This document shows, one piece after another, positions 1 through 8,185 of a stretch of 50,307 bases of DNA. The translations under genes were made by a program, and so were the position numbers. The notes under the pieces are model-generated. The model saw only the letters and a program-made list of their open reading frames with translations. It made no database searches and was not told the DNA's origin. Source of the stretch: Nonomuraea turkmeniaca (lineage in GTDB: Bacteria > Actinomycetota > Actinomycetes > Streptosporangiales > Streptosporangiaceae); contig NZ_VCKY01000053.1 of NCBI RefSeq assembly GCF_005889735.1, forward strand, positions 1-50,307, given 5' to 3'. Within the stretch, counting starts at the first letter, position 1, and the number at the start of each line of letters is the position of its first letter.

Positions 1-1
1 C

Positions 2-76
2 TCGGCCGCCTACACCGCGGACGGTGAGCTGGCCCTCCTGACCACCGAAGGAAAGCTGCGCTGGCTGGCCCATTAG
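2..76 (+). CDS. C-terminal end of an unidentified protein (partial)
   Basis: An open frame enters from the left edge and ends at TAG 74-76. The last 24 residues include TADGELALLTTEGKLRWLA. The alternation of short hydrophobic strands with a final W resembles the last blade of a PQQ- or WD-type beta-propeller, but this is too short to name. The upstream part lies outside the window. Confidence 0.4.
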   Translation, partial: SAAYTADGELALLTTEGKLRWLAH

Positions 77-124
77 GCGGTCGCGCGCGAAACTCGTGGC
101 GACGTCGATGGTCATCCCGCGACA

Positions 125-277
125 ATGACCGACGTGGAGAAGGCCGAGGTCGTCATTGCCCATCACAAGTGCGCGACCTTGCCCGTCAACGAGGTGTTCC
201 TGAGGATCGACGCTGATCAGAGGGCGGTTCGCGGGTCTACGCCTCTGATGTCACAGTGTGATCGAGCGGATCTGTAG
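125..277 (+). pseudogene. Possible N-terminal fragment of an APH-like phosphotransferase
   Basis: A 50-codon frame starts at ATG 125 and stops at TAG 275. It contains VNEVFLRIDADQ, which resembles the first beta-strands and nucleotide-site lysine region of aminoglycoside-phosphotransferase-like small-molecule kinases (usual wording VGDVFLKIDAD). The similarity then stops and nothing further downstream continues the kinase fold. A family member would be about 250-300 residues. I read it as a decayed 5' fragment in a region full of transposon debris. The family match is from memory of the motif and is weak. Confidence 0.35.
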
Positions 278-436
278 CGTTATGCTTGGCCGGTCGGCAT
301 GGATGTGCTGGGATGACCGGATGAGTGAGCGCAAGCCGTATGCCAGCGACTAGTCCGAAATCGGTCAGTCACCCGGGCATGCGGCAGCGAACTCCGGCGT
401 ACGACGGTGCTTCGGGGTTGACGATCCGCTCGGGTG

Positions 437-752
437 TCAGGCGGCTGGTTCGAGGATGACCCGGTAGCCGAGGACTTCCAGCTGGCGGATGTGGTTGCGT
501 TTCTTGCGCTCGGGGCCGAGCCGGTTGGCGTAGAAGTCGGCGCCCAAGTCGATGAAAGGGCCTCGGGATCGACAGCAGGTGCCAGATGACGGTCAGGATA
601 GAACGGCTGACGGCGACGATGGCGCGTTTGTTGCCCCGGCGGCGGGCGATCCGCCGGTAACGCTCGCCCAGGAAGGTGTCGCTGCGTCCGGCTAGGACGG
701 CGGCCTTGCCCAGGACGCGGGCCAGGTAGCGGGGCCGGGTAACGGTTGCCAT
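437..752 (-). mobile_element. IS110-family transposase remnant (C-terminal part, frameshifted)
   Basis: Read from 752 leftwards, the frame gives RYLARVLGKAAV, DTFLGERYRRIARRRG and KRAIVAVSRSILTVIWHLL. This is the conserved Transposase_20 end of IS110/IS116 transposases. After WHLLS the frame is broken near 560-570 by a small indel. The original reading resumes as IDLGADFYANRLGPER, then IRQLEVLGYRVILEPAA and a stop at 437-439. The N-terminal DEDD-type catalytic half is absent, so it is inactive. IS110 elements lack long inverted repeats, and no ends could be defined. Confidence 0.85.
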
Positions 753-760
753 GCCCAGTC

Positions 761-990
761 GATCACCTGCGGATCACCCGCAAGACTTTGCTCACCCTGG
801 CCAACACCGGCCGGCCCACACGAGCGCGCGACCTCTGCCTGGCCCTGCGCCTGCCCTCTAGCGCGTAAGAACATCGACAACACCGCGCCAAGCTCAAGCG
901 CCTGGCCGCCTGGGCATCCTCGCGGAGAGCAAGCCGGGACTGTTCGCTCAGCCGCATCCACAGCCCGGCGACGAGCCCCTTGACCGGCCT
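761..990 (+). pseudogene. Degenerate coding remnant with several frameshifts
   Basis: From 761 a frame reads DHLRITRKTLLTLANTGRPT then RARDLCLAL, and stops at 866. The continuation is found in other frames: KNIDN, then KLKRLAA, then GILAESKPGLFAQP. Together they look like one ancestral winged-helix-like segment (RARDLC..L, then KLKRL, then GIL.E..PGLF) broken by about three indels. I do not recognise the family. Its position against the IS110 tail suggests decay of an accessory region. The stretch 991-1211 shows nothing further of note. Confidence 0.45.
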
Positions 991-1211
991 TCCTCTGCAG
1001 CGCAAGCGATCAAAGGGACATCAACTCGCGCGCCCGTTCTCGTTGTAGCTCGCTGGGCCAGGCGTCACGGCACAAACAGGGCGATCAGCGCACCGAGCGG
1101 AGCCGAGCACTGGCCGTACGCCGTGAGCAGGTTGTGGTCCGGACTCCCTGAAGGGAAGCGAGTGGTGATCTTCTACCGCTCGCCTCCTCGTTCAGAAAGT
1201 GCGGCGGACCG

Positions 1212-1853
1212 TCACGCGGTCAGCTGGGTTCGCCTTGGGTCGTGTTCGCGGAGTGCGCCGATCACCTGGTCGCGGACGGACTCGAGCGCCTGGGTGCCGT
1301 CGATGGTCACGTATCGCGGGGAGGCGCCCCATGGCTGGGTGCGGAAGTTGTGGCGTACTCGGTCCATTCGGTCCAGATCGAGTTCTTCGCGTTTGCGCGA
1401 CGATCCGTCCCTGGCGATGATCCTCTTGGCGGCCACGTCTGTGGGCACGTCGAGGTAGAGGGTGAGGTCCGGCTCGGGGGCGTAGCGGTTGAGCTCCATC
1501 AGCCAGCCGAGGTCGTCGACGCCCCGGGCGAGAAAGTAGCTGTAGGTCGAGTAGACGTACCGGTCCGTGACGACGGAGGCGCCGCGTTCCAGCGCGGGGA
1601 GCACGGTGGTCCTGATGTGGCGCAGGCGGTCGAACGCGGCGAAGACCGCCAGTTCGGGTACGGCGAGCGGGCCCGGGTCGGCCATGTCGAGCATCGCCCG
1701 GACCGCCGGATCGCCGCGGTAGAGGTCAGAAGGCTGCCGAGTGCGCACGACTTCGCCTTCGGACGAGAGGTAGTTCGCGACCGTCTCCAGTTGGGTGGTC
1801 TTACCGCTGCCGTCGATGCCGCAGACGGCGACGAAGTAGCCCCTACGCGACAT
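1212..1853 (-). CDS. tmk: Thymidylate kinase-like P-loop nucleotide kinase
   Basis: 213 residues, the usual length for the family. The P-loop GIDGSGKT is at residues 12-19. TRQPSD and the DRYVYSTYSY segment match the DR(Y/F) and dTMP-binding region of thymidylate kinases, which phosphorylate dTMP to dTDP with ATP. The start chosen is ATG 1853. It overlaps the end of pyrF by 11 bp, as expected for coupled translation at the distal end of the operon. A housekeeping tmk is normally elsewhere, so this is likely a paralogue. Given its neighbours it might act on UMP or another pyrimidine nucleotide, which is inference. Confidence 0.8.
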   Translation of the reverse strand: MSRRGYFVAVCGIDGSGKTTQLETVANYLSSEGEVVRTRQPSDLYRGDPAVRAMLDMADPGPLAVPELAVFAAFDRLRHIRTTVLPALERGASVVTDRYVYSTYSYFLARGVDDLGWLMELNRYAPEPDLTLYLDVPTDVAAKRIIARDGSSRKREELDLDRMDRVRHNFRTQPWGASPRYVTIDGTQALESVRDQVIGALREHDPRRTQLTA

Positions 1854-2679
1854 GTTCCAACGCCTCTCTGCATTCGTCGGACAGGAGCCTGATGCGCTTG
1901 GCCAGCGATGCCGGGTCAGGACCTGCTTCCAGGACGGCGCGGGATACGGTGACCACCACGCGATCCCCGCATCCGGCGAACCGCTTGGCGAGGTCGGCCG
2001 GGGTGGCACCTTGCGCCCCGAGTCCGGGCGCCAGGATCGGGCCGTTCATCGCTCGCAGGTCATGGCCGTCGGTCGGCACCGTCGCGCCGAAGACGACTCC
2101 CGCGCTGCCGAGAACGCCACGACGCGCGGCCTCGGCGTTGCGGCGGGACATCGCGTCCAGCAGGTCCTGTGCCACCGTCTGCCCGGTCGCGGACGTCGCG
2201 CACTGCACGTCCTCGCCTCCGGGGTTGGAGGTCCGCGCGAGGACGAACACCCCGCGTCCGCTCTGGTCGGCGGCGTCGAGGAGCGGGAGCATGCTCGTCA
2301 CGCCCAGGTACGGACTGAGCGTAATGGCATCGATCGCGAACGGGCTGTCGGTGGAGAGGTAAGCACTGGCGTAGGCCTCGTTGGTGCTGCCGATGTCGCC
2401 GCGTTTGGCGTCGAGTATGACGACGAAGCCCTGCTCGATGGCTGCCGTGCACAACTCTTCCAGCACCAGGAGACCGCGCCCGCCGTACCTTTCGAAGAAG
2501 GCGATCTGCGGTTTCACGATCCCGGCGACGCCCCTGGCGGCCTCCAGCACCGTGAAAGAGAAGTCGCGGAGGGGGAGTCCCCAGTCGGCCAGGAGCCGCG
2601 GGCTGGGGTCGATCCCCACGCAGAGCGGGCCGTACTTGCCGATGCTCCTGGAAAGGCGTTCGCCGAAGGTGGAGGTCAT
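1843..2679 (-). CDS. pyrF: Orotidine 5'-phosphate decarboxylase (type 2)
   Basis: 278 residues. It carries the type-2 OMP decarboxylase signature DAKRGDIGST at residues 90-99, with K92 and the flanking aspartates forming the charged catalytic array, and VKPQIAFFE near residue 55. It converts OMP to UMP, the last step of de novo UMP synthesis. ATG 2679 overlaps the TGA of the upstream cupin-like gene (ATGA). It sits in an operon with pyrC, pyrK and pyrD but without carAB, pyrB or a canonical pyrE, so this is not the standard actinobacterial pyr operon. The catalytic motif is intact. Confidence 0.93.
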   Translation of the reverse strand: MTSTFGERLSRSIGKYGPLCVGIDPSPRLLADWGLPLRDFSFTVLEAARGVAGIVKPQIAFFERYGGRGLLVLEELCTAAIEQGFVVILDAKRGDIGSTNEAYASAYLSTDSPFAIDAITLSPYLGVTSMLPLLDAADQSGRGVFVLARTSNPGGEDVQCATSATGQTVAQDLLDAMSRRNAEAARRGVLGSAGVVFGATVPTDGHDLRAMNGPILAPGLGAQGATPADLAKRFAGCGDRVVVTVSRAVLEAGPDPASLAKRIRLLSDECREALEHVA

Positions 2680-3488
2680 CGTTCCAGCCCTTCGCGCTCG
2701 CCGTTCACGACCCGGGTCTGGAGGAGCCGCGACTCGCGGATGCAGTCTCCCGCGTCCAGGGTCCTGGTGGGGGCGAGGTTGCCCTGTTGGAGGCTACCGG
2801 ACTGGATCTCGCCGTAGCGGTGGGAGAACGAGCGTGCCGGAGGGGCCGACAGCATCAAGGTCGCGAGCGGGCTGTCGACCGGGTTGGCCACCAGATGCGG
2901 CTCGTCGAAGTGCAGGAAGTGCGTATCTCCCGTCCTGAGGGTGTAGTGGGCGATGGTCCGCAGCGGGCACGCAGGCAGTTCCTGCACGCGCTTGGCGCCG
3001 CTGGCGTCCGCGTCGTACAGGCGGATCCTGCGCTGCCCCGCGTCGGTGGCCTCATCGGTCATGGGGCGGAAGTTCCACGCCTCCATCCGCCCCGTGAGCA
3101 CCATCGAGCTGAACGACCAGCGGTGATCGTGAATCCACGAGTCCTTCGCGGTGCCCCACCAGATGTGCAGTCGCAGGTTCCACTTCTCGGCGGCGCCCAG
3201 GCGCATCATGGAGATCTTCGAGAACCCGTTGGCGTGCAGGTGCGACCTGCCCCTGTCCAGGGTCTCGGCGTGCTCGCCCGACTGCAACACCGACATCCAC
3301 CCGCCGAGGAAGCGCGCTATGGCATGGGGGTCGGCCAGATGGTCGGCGAGCGCCCCGCCGGCGCGCAGCAGCGTCTCCTCGTTGTCCGACCCCTCTTCTG
3401 TGATGGTGCCGAGGTGGTCGCGCACTCGCCAGAAGAGGGAGGGAGAGGCGAGGTCTCCCTCCGTGGGGTGATGAACGTCAACGGTCAC
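2676..3488 (-). CDS. Cupin-like protein embedded in the pyrimidine operon
   Basis: 270 residues from GTG 3488, which overlaps the pyrC stop as GTGA. The open frame runs much further upstream into pyrC antisense territory, but the 4-bp overlap decides the start. Mid-protein motifs DSWIHDHRWSFSS and, about 75 residues on, GDTHFLHFDEPHLV resemble the two histidine-bearing motifs of a cupin that bind a metal. Similar arrangements occur in dioxygenases and isomerases. No signal peptide or membrane segment is visible. It lies between pyrF and pyrC with 4-bp overlaps on both sides, so it is co-expressed with orotate-handling enzymes. Its reaction is unknown; a modification of a pyrimidine intermediate is a guess. 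Confidence 0.75.
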   Translation of the reverse strand: MTVDVHHPTEGDLASPSLFWRVRDHLGTITEEGSDNEETLLRAGGALADHLADPHAIARFLGGWMSVLQSGEHAETLDRGRSHLHANGFSKISMMRLGAAEKWNLRLHIWWGTAKDSWIHDHRWSFSSMVLTGRMEAWNFRPMTDEATDAGQRRIRLYDADASGAKRVQELPACPLRTIAHYTLRTGDTHFLHFDEPHLVANPVDSPLATLMLSAPPARSFSHRYGEIQSGSLQQGNLAPTRTLDAGDCIRESRLLQTRVVNGEREGLER

Positions 3489-4789
3489 GTCGGTCCAGCT
3501 CCATTCAGCAGTCCGTGGTGGTCGTGGGTGATGCGGCCGTCGAGCATGGTGAGGACGGGCCGGTGAGTGAATGATCGTCCTGAGTAGGGGACGTTGCGGC
3601 TGAGGCTGAGTGAGTCCGCTGGCCGTACCTGCCAGGGCAGGCGCTGGATGAGCACCAGGCTGGCCGGTTCTCCGCGCTGGAGCGGCCGGCCGAAGCGCCG
3701 CCCGGCCCCGGCGATGTGGGCGGGTCTGACCGCCATCCGGTCGGCCACGTCGGCCCAGCCCATGGCCTCGGTTTCCACGAGTGTCTCCGCGACGACGGCC
3801 AGGGCCGTCTCCAGGCCGAGCATGCCTGGGCGGGCGCCGCACCAGGGCGGCGTCTTGTCGGCCGCGGCGTGCGGCGCATGGTCGGTGGCGACCGCGTCGA
3901 TGATTCCCTCGGCGAGCGCGCGGCGCAGCGCGGCAACGTCCTCCGGGGCACGGAGCGGCGGGTTGACCTTGTAGAGGGGATCTCCTGTCAGCGCCAGATC
4001 GTCGGTGAGCAGCAGGTGGTGCGGGGTGACCTCGGCGGTGACCGCGATTCCCCGCGCCTTCGCCCAGCGCAGGACCTCGACCGCCCCGGCCGTGGACACG
4101 TGGCACACGTGGAGCCGAGCGCCTTCGTGCGCGGCGAGCACGCAGTCACGCGCGATGATCGACTCCTCGGCCGCGGCCGGCCATCCTGGCAGCCGCGTCA
4201 GGTCGGCGATCCGTCCGTCGTTCACCTGCGCGCCGACGGTCAGCAACGGGTCCTCGGCGTGCTGGGCCAGGACGCCACCCACGGCGGCGATCTGGCGTAA
4301 CGCGTCTCTCATGAGCGCGCTGTGGTGAACGCACCGGCCGTCATCGGAGAACACGCGTACGGCTGCGCGTGAGGCGGCCATGCCGCGGATGTCGGCCAGC
4401 GCCTCTCCTCCGAGCCCGCGGGTGACCGCGCCTGCGGGAAGTACCGCGCACGCGGCGCCGGCCGCGGCGTGCGCCACCTCCTCCACCACGGCGACGCTGT
4501 CGGCGACGGGATCGGTATTGGCCATGGCGACGACCGCGCCGTACCCGCCTGCCGCGGCGGCCCGCGTCCCGCTCGCGACCGTCTCGGCGTGTTCTCCGCC
4601 GGGCTGGCGCAGGTGGGTGTGCAGGTCAACGAGGGCGGGCAGGGCTACCAGGTCCGTGCAGTCCACGCGGACCGCGGCCCGGTCGCCGACGTGCTCCCCG
4701 ACCTCCGCGATGCGGCCTTCCTTGATGAGGATCCGCTGCCGTGGCCCGCCCAGCGGGCGCACGCCTTCCAGAAGCAGCCCGCTACGCAT
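3485..4789 (-). CDS. pyrC: Dihydroorotase (class I, metal-dependent amidohydrolase)
   Basis: 434 residues from ATG 4789, overlapping pyrK by 8 bp. It interconverts N-carbamoyl-aspartate and dihydroorotate. Visible metal and catalytic residues are D55-L-H57-T-H59, the FSDDG motif near 148-151, H177 (AQHAED), H230 (HVCHVS) and catalytic D303 (TDHAPH). The LRQPG segment binds substrate in this family. The use of an aspartate (FSDDG) rather than a carboxylated lysine as bridging ligand is typical of class I enzymes. The frame stays open upstream in the pyrK region, but the N-terminus chosen matches the family. All key residues are present. Confidence 0.93.
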   Translation of the reverse strand: MRSGLLLEGVRPLGGPRQRILIKEGRIAEVGEHVGDRAAVRVDCTDLVALPALVDLHTHLRQPGGEHAETVASGTRAAAAGGYGAVVAMANTDPVADSVAVVEEVAHAAAGAACAVLPAGAVTRGLGGEALADIRGMAASRAAVRVFSDDGRCVHHSALMRDALRQIAAVGGVLAQHAEDPLLTVGAQVNDGRIADLTRLPGWPAAAEESIIARDCVLAAHEGARLHVCHVSTAGAVEVLRWAKARGIAVTAEVTPHHLLLTDDLALTGDPLYKVNPPLRAPEDVAALRRALAEGIIDAVATDHAPHAAADKTPPWCGARPGMLGLETALAVVAETLVETEAMGWADVADRMAVRPAHIAGAGRRFGRPLQRGEPASLVLIQRLPWQVRPADSLSLSRNVPYSGRSFTHRPVLTMLDGRITHDHHGLLNGAGPT

Positions 4790-5624
4790 CGGCCCACCGG
4801 AACACCGGCCCGTCGGCGCACACGAGCGGCTCCTCGCTCGAGCTGCCGGGCAGGGATGAGGAGCACCCGTGGCAGTACCCGAGCCCGCAGGCCATGTGCG
4901 CCTCCAGCGAGACCTGGACCTCGGCGCCCCAGGCGCGGCCCAGGTCGCCACACAGATCGAGGAGCCGCCGGGAGCCACAGGTGTAGATCCGGTCCGGCGG
5001 TTGCGTGTCCAGCAGACGCGACAGCTGCGCGCCGATCCGGGCCGGGGCGCTGGAGGCGTCGGCGTCGTGGACCAGAAGCAGTGGATCCGCGCCCGCCCTG
5101 ACGAATGCCTCGGCGCCGACGAGCGCGCCGGGGTGACGGCCACTGAGCACGGCGCGGACGCGGACGCCCCTGCGGGCGGCGGCCAGGGCGACCCCGGCGA
5201 GCGAGCATGATCCGATGCCACGCCCGACGGTCAGGATCGACTCGGCGTCGTTCACGGTGAATCCCTGGCCGAGCGGTCCGACGACAGTGATCCGCTCTCC
5301 CGCTGCCAGGCCGGTCATCAGGCGCGAGCCCGCCCCGACCACGCCGTAGACGATCTCGATCCAGCCGTCGCCCGCGTCCCAGTCGTAGATCGCCATCGGC
5401 CGTGGCAGCGCGGGGTGACTGTCGGTCCCGCGCGCCACCGTCACCATGACGAACTGCCCAGGCCGTACGCCGGCCGCGATCTCCGGCGCCTGCAGGCGGA
5501 GTGACCAGTAGCGATCGGACAGATGCGTGTTGCTCGTCACGAGCGCGAGGCCGGCGCGCGGCGCCGGCGCGGGCTGTCCCTCCACCGGTAGCAGCCGGCC
5601 TGCGGTAGAAATGGGGCTACCCAT
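4782..5624 (-). CDS. pyrK: Dihydroorotate dehydrogenase electron-transfer subunit
   Basis: 280 residues. An N-terminal ferredoxin-reductase-like FAD domain (PGQFVMV, then LPRPMAIYD) is followed by an NAD-binding half (VGRGIGSCSLAG). At the C-terminus four cysteines, C246, C251, C254 and C269, sit in CGLGYCHGC and VCADGPVF, the [2Fe-2S] site of PyrK. PyrK passes electrons between NAD and the class 1B dehydrogenase PyrD encoded at the head of the operon. ATG 5624 overlaps the carbamoylase stop by 8 bp, and 20 residues precede the conserved core. Reverse use (NADH-driven orotate reduction) is known for 1B enzymes in orotate-fermenting bacteria. Confidence 0.9.
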   Translation of the reverse strand: MGSPISTAGRLLPVEGQPAPAPRAGLALVTSNTHLSDRYWSLRLQAPEIAAGVRPGQFVMVTVARGTDSHPALPRPMAIYDWDAGDGWIEIVYGVVGAGSRLMTGLAAGERITVVGPLGQGFTVNDAESILTVGRGIGSCSLAGVALAAARRGVRVRAVLSGRHPGALVGAEAFVRAGADPLLLVHDADASSAPARIGAQLSRLLDTQPPDRIYTCGSRRLLDLCGDLGRAWGAEVQVSLEAHMACGLGYCHGCSSSLPGSSSEEPLVCADGPVFRWADA

Positions 5625-6903
5625 CGGCCGACTCCCCACCAATACGGTCGATTTCCAGCAAGCCGCGCAGCAGCAGGTCCACACCGACCGCCAGATCTGT
5701 CGTGCTGGTCCACTCGTCGGGAACGTGGCTCAGCCCGGCCCGGCTCGGGACGAACATCAGGGCGGTGGGCACGACGTGGTTGATCATCTGCGCGTCGTGG
5801 CTGGCGCCACTGGGCATCGTCATGTACGGCAGGCCAAGCGTCTGGCAGGCGTCCACCATGATCTGGCGGAGCCGGGGTGACAGCGTCGCGGGCGCGGAGT
5901 CGCCGATGGGCCTGCTCGTCACCGATGCCTGGCGCCTGGCGCAGATGTCCCTGGCCGTCCGGACGATCTCCGCGGCGGTCGCGCGCTGGCGGACGCCCTC
6001 GACGTCCCTGACGTCAAGCGTCAGAGTGGCCCGGCCAGGGATGGTGGTGATGCTCCCCGGCTGGACGTTCAGCACGCCGACGGTGGCGCGGGTTTCCGCG
6101 TGGTCCTCGTCGCTGGCCGTACGCTCCGCCAGGAGAACGATCTCGGCGGCCGCGGCCAGGGCGTCGGAGCGATGATCCATGGGGGTGCTTCCGCTGTGGG
6201 TGGCCCGCCCGGTGATCTCCATGGCCAGCCGGGTGCTGCCTGAGACCACATCCACGATCCCCACGGGCAGCCCCGCCCGCTCAAGCCGGTCCCCCTGCTC
6301 CACGTGGAGCTCGACGAACGCCGCCCAGTCCTGCGGCTGCCAGCGCGCCTTCCCGATCGAGCCGGCCTCGAGACCCACGGCCTCCATGGCGGCCGCCACG
6401 CTCACCCCACCTGCGTCCTGGTAGGTGTGCAGGTCCGCCGGAGTGAGCAGGCCGGCGACCGCCTTGCTGCCCAGGCAAGCCTGGCCGAAGCGGGCGCCTT
6501 CCTCCGCGGCGAAGGCGACGAACCTGAAGGGATGGCGGTGCTCGACATCGTGCTCCACCAGCAGGCGGGCCACCTCAACCGCGGCCACGACCCCGGCGAT
6601 TCCGTCGAATCTGCCGCCGTGGGGCACGCTGTCCAGGTGTGAGCCGGTTGCGATGGCCGGCGCTGATGCGTCCGACCCAGGGCGCTCGGCGATGGTGTTG
6701 CCTGCCGCGTCGACGCGCACGTCGAGCCCTAAACCGCGCAGCCAGCTCGCGAAAAGATCGTGCGCCGCGCGCTCGGTCGTGCTGTAGGCGAGCCGCGTGA
6801 CACCGTCGTCAGTGTCGCTCAGCTCGGCCAGGTCATCCAGCATGGCGCCGAGGCGTTTGGCGTCGGGCCGCGGCAGAGCGCGGCCCGTAGGCTCCATCGT
6901 CAC
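5617..6903 (-). CDS. M20-family N-carbamoyl-amino-acid hydrolase / ureidopropionase-type amidase
   Basis: 428 residues, normal for the hydantoinase/carbamoylase family. The metal-site motifs of M20 peptidase-like amidases are visible: GSHLDSVPHGGRFDG (metal-bridging region), FAAEEGARFG, a central ELHVEQG and a late SGASHDAQ. Members hydrolyse N-carbamoyl amino acids, allantoate or ureidopropionate, releasing CO2 and ammonia. Next to dihydroorotase the natural candidate substrate is N-carbamoyl-aspartate, which would give aspartate; this is inference. GTG 6903 makes the GTGA overlap seen throughout the operon. ATG 6897 is an alternative start. Confidence 0.88.
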   Translation of the reverse strand: MTMEPTGRALPRPDAKRLGAMLDDLAELSDTDDGVTRLAYSTTERAAHDLFASWLRGLGLDVRVDAAGNTIAERPGSDASAPAIATGSHLDSVPHGGRFDGIAGVVAAVEVARLLVEHDVEHRHPFRFVAFAAEEGARFGQACLGSKAVAGLLTPADLHTYQDAGGVSVAAAMEAVGLEAGSIGKARWQPQDWAAFVELHVEQGDRLERAGLPVGIVDVVSGSTRLAMEITGRATHSGSTPMDHRSDALAAAAEIVLLAERTASDEDHAETRATVGVLNVQPGSITTIPGRATLTLDVRDVEGVRQRATAAEIVRTARDICARRQASVTSRPIGDSAPATLSPRLRQIMVDACQTLGLPYMTMPSGASHDAQMINHVVPTALMFVPSRAGLSHVPDEWTSTTDLAVGVDLLLRGLLEIDRIGGESADG

Positions 6904-7394
6904 GAGAGGTCAGCTCCGTCATCCGCAGGAATCGGCAGCAGCGAGAAGACAGGCAGGTCACCAAGCTCGGCCAGCGCTGCGGTCTCGATCAGAACGGCGG
7001 CGCCGACGACGTGGGCGCCGTGGTGCCTGGTCACCGTCGTCATCCCCTTCAGTACGGCGGGCCTGCGGAAGGCGTCGCCGAGCAGGAGCACGCGTGCCCC
7101 GGCGGGCAGTGCGTCCATCATGTGCACGATCCCTGCGGTTTCGCAGGCTCGAGCGACAGTGGCGCCCAGTTCCCGCGCCACGACGTGGGCCAGGACGAGG
7201 TCCTCGGGCGGCTCCCAGACCAGCACGGTGTCCGCCCCTGTGGAGGCCGCCAGCCGGGCGAGCGCGCAACCGAGCCGCTCGACGCCGGAAGGATCGACCA
7301 GGCCGCTGTACTGTGGCAGCTCGTCCTGTGGCACGCCGTCTGCCCGGTCCAATCCACCGCGAGCCAAAAGTGTCAGTGTTGCTTCGCGATTCAT
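6900..7394 (-). CDS. Phosphoribosyltransferase-fold protein, orotate PRTase-like but lacking the PRPP loop
   Basis: 164 residues. The segment ADTVLVWEPPEDLVLAHVVA followed by ELGATVARACE matches the first half of a type I PRTase. RVLLLGDAF then occupies the place of the PRPP-binding strand and loop, normally hydrophobics, then D(D/E), then TTG. Here the acidic pair and the TTG turn are replaced by GDAFRRPAV. No K-rich flexible loop typical of PyrE is evident. It overlaps both neighbours by 4 bp and occupies the place where pyrE would be expected. It may be a divergent orotate PRTase, or a non-catalytic binding or regulatory protein. Confidence 0.6.
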   Translation of the reverse strand: MNREATLTLLARGGLDRADGVPQDELPQYSGLVDPSGVERLGCALARLAASTGADTVLVWEPPEDLVLAHVVARELGATVARACETAGIVHMMDALPAGARVLLLGDAFRRPAVLKGMTTVTRHHGAHVVGAAVLIETAALAELGDLPVFSLLPIPADDGADLS

Positions 7395-8185
7395 TCGAGT
7401 CCTCCGAGATCGGCGGAGAGCGCCGCTGACGTCTCACGCACGACTTTGACCACCAGATTCCAGTTGGCGGGGTGACGCATCCGCTGGGCCGGGCCCGCGA
7501 CCGTCAGGCTCTGCCGCACCTGCCCCTCCGCGTCTCTGATCGCGCTGCTGACCGCCCGCACACCTTCGTCGAGCTCGCCCACGCACGTGTCGTAGCCGAG
7601 AGCGCGCACCTCCTTCAGGTGATCGAGAACCGCCTGGTGCGAGCACAACGTGTCGGAGGTGAAGCGCGGGAGCGAGGGGCCGAGGAGTTCGAGTACGTCG
7701 TCCTCCTCACGGTCGACCAGAAGGACGCGGGCGGCCGCCGCAGCGTGGAGTGGCATCTCCTGGCCGAGCCGGACGAACAGCCGGAGCGGGCGCCGGCCCT
7801 CGGCGATGGCGACACAGATCGCGCGGTCGTCCACGAGTTCGGTGACGAAGGCGGTCTCGCCCGCCGTGATCGCCGCCTGCGCCAGGAGCGGGGGTGGGGT
7901 GTGACGGAGCCGGTCCTCCCTGCGCGCCGCCTCGCCGAGGGCGAGCGCACCCGGGCCCGCGAAGTAGCGTCGCGTGCGCGAGGTACGGACGACGAACTCC
8001 TCCTGCACCATGGTGCTCAGCAGGCGATATGTGCTGGCGAGCGGGATGTCGAGCCGATCGGAGATCTCCTGCAGCGTCATCCCGGCCGGATCCTCGCTCA
8101 ACAGGCGAAGCACGCGCAGTGCCCGCACCAGGGTCTGCATCCGGCCGGATCCCACCTCGCCGGCCGCCTGTCGCACCGGAATCAT
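7391..8185 (-). CDS. IclR-family transcriptional regulator
   Basis: 264 residues from ATG 8185, overlapping the MFS stop by 4 bp. The N-terminal winged helix (MTLQEISDRLDIPLASTYRL, residues 36-55) is followed by an effector domain with YDTCVGELDEGVRAVS, typical of IclR proteins that bind small carboxylates. It is an internal operon gene, so it probably autoregulates. Its likely target is the divergent promoter region at 10408-10669. Orotate, dihydroorotate or carbamoyl-aspartate are reasonable effectors given the neighbours, but nothing in the sequence proves this. Confidence 0.9.
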   Translation of the reverse strand: MIPVRQAAGEVGSGRMQTLVRALRVLRLLSEDPAGMTLQEISDRLDIPLASTYRLLSTMVQEEFVVRTSRTRRYFAGPGALALGEAARREDRLRHTPPPLLAQAAITAGETAFVTELVDDRAICVAIAEGRRPLRLFVRLGQEMPLHAAAAARVLLVDREEDDVLELLGPSLPRFTSDTLCSHQAVLDHLKEVRALGYDTCVGELDEGVRAVSSAIRDAEGQVRQSLTVAGPAQRMRHPANWNLVVKVVRETSAALSADLGGLE

